7,707 bases of DNA from Minisyncoccota bacterium (GTDB taxonomy: Bacteria; Patescibacteriota; Minisyncoccia; SW-4-49-11): contig JAHEOE010000015.1 of the NCBI GenBank assembly GCA_018609785.1, positions 1-7,707 of the forward strand, written 5' to 3'. A program made the position numbers and the translations under genes. Positions 6,006-7,707 of this stretch are shown here, piece after piece. The stretch's first letter is position 1, and each line of letters begins with the position of its first letter. The notes below the pieces were generated by a model. That model worked only from the letters and a program-made list of their open reading frames with translations. It was not told where the DNA came from and made no database searches.

Positions 6006-7142
6006 ATGGAGTTAGTATGGATTGAACTTTCTCGTTCGGCATTGCAGAATAACCTTGAGGTACTTCAATCCGCTCTTCCGTCCCAAACTCAATTAGCTCC
6101 CTGTGTCAAGGCGAATGCCTACGGACACGGGGAGTCTTTTATTGTCGCGGAGTTATTCCGCAACGGCGTGGAGTGGTTGGCGCTCAATTCTCTTCGCGAA
6201 CGAGAAAGCTTACATACGGCGGGCCTTGATTGCAAAGCACTTATTATGGGCTATGTTCCCGCCGAGGAGACCGAATGTCTGTTGGATTTACGAGCGCGTC
6301 CGTTTGTATATGATTTGGAGCGCGTGTACGAGATGTCGCGTCGAGCCAAACAACGCGGGGACGTGCTTCCGGTGCATGTCAAAGTGGATACGGGAATGAC
6401 TCGTTTGGGGGTTTTTCCGTCGGAAGCGAGAGTGTTTATTGAAGAAATAGCAAAACTGCCGAGCATTGAGGTGGAAGGCTTGGTCACGCACTTCGCCAAC
6501 TCCGATGAGCGAGAAACCTCTTCTTATTTTGAATATCAGCAGGGTCAGTTTCTGGAGGTTATTCGAGATCTGAAAGCCCATGACCTGTGTCCGCCGATGG
6601 TGCATTGCGCCAACAGCGCGGTGACGTTGGTCCGGACCGAAGAGGTGAGCCAAACTTTAGTGAGACCGGGGCTCTCGCTCTTGGGAGAATATCCGAGCTC
6701 GGAAATTGAGAGAAACTCGCAAGAAGCATCAGGGAAGCGACTCAAGCCGGTACTCACGTTAAAGACCCGAATCGTCTCCGTTAAATGGGTGGAGGAAGGA
6801 ACGTATGTGGGCTACGACTGTACGTACCGAACTCCGCGGAGGTCTCGCATCGCCGTCCTTCCGATGGGTTATGCGGACGGGTTTGATCGCGGGTTGAGTA
6901 ACCAAGGGGAGGTTCTCGTTCGAGGACAGCGCGTGCCCGTCGTCGGACGAGTATCCATGAACATGACCATGATTGATATTACCTACGTACCGGAAGCGGA
7001 AATTGAAGAAGAAGTGGTCGTGTTGGGCCAAATGGGAGAAGAAAAAGTATCCGCTCGGGAATACGCGGAGAAATTGGAGACCAATCCGTACGAGGTGTTC
7101 GCGCGACTCCGGGAGTCGCTCCCCAAGTTTTGGGTGGAGTAG
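6006..7142 (+). CDS. alr: Alanine racemase (PLP-dependent)
   Basis: Alr interconverts L- and D-alanine and so supplies D-Ala for peptidoglycan. I chose ATG 6006 (378 residues) over an in-frame TTG at 5985, because MELVWIELSRSAL aligns with the usual family N-terminus. The PLP lysine is K35 in CVKANAYGHG. The lysine that is carboxylated in many relatives is K126 and the substrate arginine R133, both in HVKVDTGMTRLG. R220 (VRPG) should face the PLP ring nitrogen, Y270 (VGYDCTY) is the catalytic tyrosine of the C-terminal domain, and GYADGF is at 288-293. In VGRVSMN (313-319) the usual Asp after SM/CM is Asn319. Only a weak GAAG lies upstream. The gene fits with the MurJ-like flippase nearby as cell-wall synthesis. 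Family assignment is secure; activity on other amino acids is possible. Confidence 0.93.
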   Translation: MELVWIELSRSALQNNLEVLQSALPSQTQLAPCVKANAYGHGESFIVAELFRNGVEWLALNSLRERESLHTAGLDCKALIMGYVPAEETECLLDLRARPFVYDLERVYEMSRRAKQRGDVLPVHVKVDTGMTRLGVFPSEARVFIEEIAKLPSIEVEGLVTHFANSDERETSSYFEYQQGQFLEVIRDLKAHDLCPPMVHCANSAVTLVRTEEVSQTLVRPGLSLLGEYPSSEIERNSQEASGKRLKPVLTLKTRIVSVKWVEEGTYVGYDCTYRTPRRSRIAVLPMGYADGFDRGLSNQGEVLVRGQRVPVVGRVSMNMTMIDITYVPEAEIEEEVVVLGQMGEEKVSAREYAEKLETNPYEVFARLRESLPKFWVE

Positions 7143-7151
7143 GTACTGTTG

Positions 7152-7200
7152 ATATACGGTTGTACTAACTACCGTCTCCACAACCGTATATTTATTGTTT
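7152..7200 (+). terminator. Intrinsic terminator after alr
   Basis: A perfect 12-bp stem (ATATACGGTTGT, 7152-7163, with ACAACCGTATAT, 7180-7191) encloses a 16-base loop and runs into TTTATTGTTT (7191-7200). It begins 10 bases after the alr stop. On the opposite strand the stem is not followed by a T-run, so it looks directed at alr rather than the converging 6-phosphogluconate dehydrogenase gene. Confidence 0.7.
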
Positions 7201-7221
7201 GAGATGAAAACCGTCCCTGAA

Positions 7222-7707
7222 TTAACTTTCTGAATCGCCTTCCTCTTCCGTCTTCACGGCGTGTCCGCCGAATTCGTTTCGAAGGGCGGCGAGGGTTTTG
7301 GCGCCGAAGGATTCTTCTTGGCGAGACCGGAAGCGAGCGTACACCGCGTGCGTGTTAACCGTGAACGGAACGGCGTGCTCAATTGCCGTATTAACCGCCC
7401 AGCGTCCTTCGCCGCTGTCGTCTACGTAATCTTCGATGCGTTCCAAGTTACCTTCGTTGTGGAACGCCTTTTCAGCAAGTTCCATCAAGTAAGAACGGAT
7501 GATGGAACCGTGATTCCACACATGCGTTACCTTCTCGAGGTCCACATCTTCGAAAGGTCCGTTTTTGAGGAGTTCGAATCCTTCGGCCATGGACTGCATG
7601 ATGCCGTATTCGATGGCGTTGTGGACCATTTTGACGTAATGACCGCTCCCGACATCGCCCATATGCGCGTAGCCTTCTTCCATGTTGAGCGCTTGGAAGA
7701 TAGGGTC
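7222..7707 (-). CDS. gnd: 6-phosphogluconate dehydrogenase (decarboxylating), YqeC-like, C-terminal half only
   Basis: The enzyme oxidises 6-phosphogluconate to ribulose-5-phosphate in the pentose phosphate pathway. The frame runs off the right edge; eight codons (DPIFQALN) precede the internal Met at 7683, so the gene starts outside the window. The visible 161 residues are the all-helical C-terminal domain. GSGHYVKMVHNAIEYG contains the catalytic lysine and substrate-binding His-Asn, and SGEGRW is the substrate motif near the middle. The chain ends soon after FGGHAV with an acidic tail (EEEGDSES), which fits the short (about 300-residue) YqeC/GntZ-like class rather than the 470-residue class. 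The NAD(P) domain is out of view, so cofactor preference cannot be read. It converges on alr, with a 79-base gap holding the alr terminator and no clear terminator of its own. Confidence 0.93.
   Translation of the reverse strand, partial: DPIFQALNMEEGYAHMGDVGSGHYVKMVHNAIEYGIMQSMAEGFELLKNGPFEDVDLEKVTHVWNHGSIIRSYLMELAEKAFHNEGNLERIEDYVDDSGEGRWAVNTAIEHAVPFTVNTHAVYARFRSRQEESFGAKTLAALRNEFGGHAVKTEEEGDSES

Noticed and set aside
7150..7157. A third TGATATAC, like the two extended -10 elements.
   Set aside because: It forms the left arm of the alr terminator, lacks a -35 and points toward the end of a converging gene.
1..7707. CRISPR array, insertion sequence, prophage or defence system.
   Set aside because: No regularly spaced repeats, transposase, integrase, phage or nuclease genes are seen on either strand.

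Overview
The window looks like compact bacterial chromosome: seven protein genes, short spacers, roughly balanced base composition and standard stop codons. Gene content (Soj-type ParA, nucleotide-sugar enzymes, a MurJ-family flippase, alanine racemase and a YqeC-like 6-phosphogluconate dehydrogenase), tight packing and the near absence of Shine-Dalgarno sequences ahead of the starts suggest a reduced-genome lineage such as Patescibacteria (CPR). That placement is an inference from general sequence character and is only moderately supported. TGA acts as a stop and never appears inside a gene, which argues against the Gracilibacteria/Absconditabacteria code.

Layout. Positions 1-756 hold the 3' part of a chromosome-partitioning ParA ATPase. 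The 276-base spacer that follows (757-1032) contains a composite of inverted repeats resembling dispersed intergenic palindromic elements, a possible terminator and an extended -10 promoter. This promoter probably drives a closely packed four-gene run (1033-5547): dTDP-glucose 4,6-dehydratase (rmlB), a long-form glucose-1-phosphate thymidylyltransferase (rmlA), UTP-glucose-1-phosphate uridylyltransferase (galU) and a MurJ-like lipid flippase. Gaps between these genes are 2, 10 and 9 bases. Together they make activated sugars (dTDP-4-keto-6-deoxyglucose and UDP-glucose) and export a lipid-linked cell-envelope precursor.

The 170-base spacer 5548-5717 is the most unusual part of the window. An extended -10 element overlaps the murJ stop codon. 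It is followed by an AGGAGG sequence with no usual start codon behind it, and then by a perfect 21-bp inverted repeat around a 44-base loop, nested inside a second weaker inverted repeat. A second promoter then leads almost directly into a small glutaredoxin-like gene and alanine racemase (alr), which supplies D-alanine for peptidoglycan. A 12-bp stem with a T-rich tail ends this unit at 7152-7200. The last gene, on the minus strand and running off the right edge, is the C-terminal half of a 6-phosphogluconate dehydrogenase (pentose phosphate pathway).

The protein genes belong to known families. The less explained material is in the two larger spacers and in some active-site substitutions.
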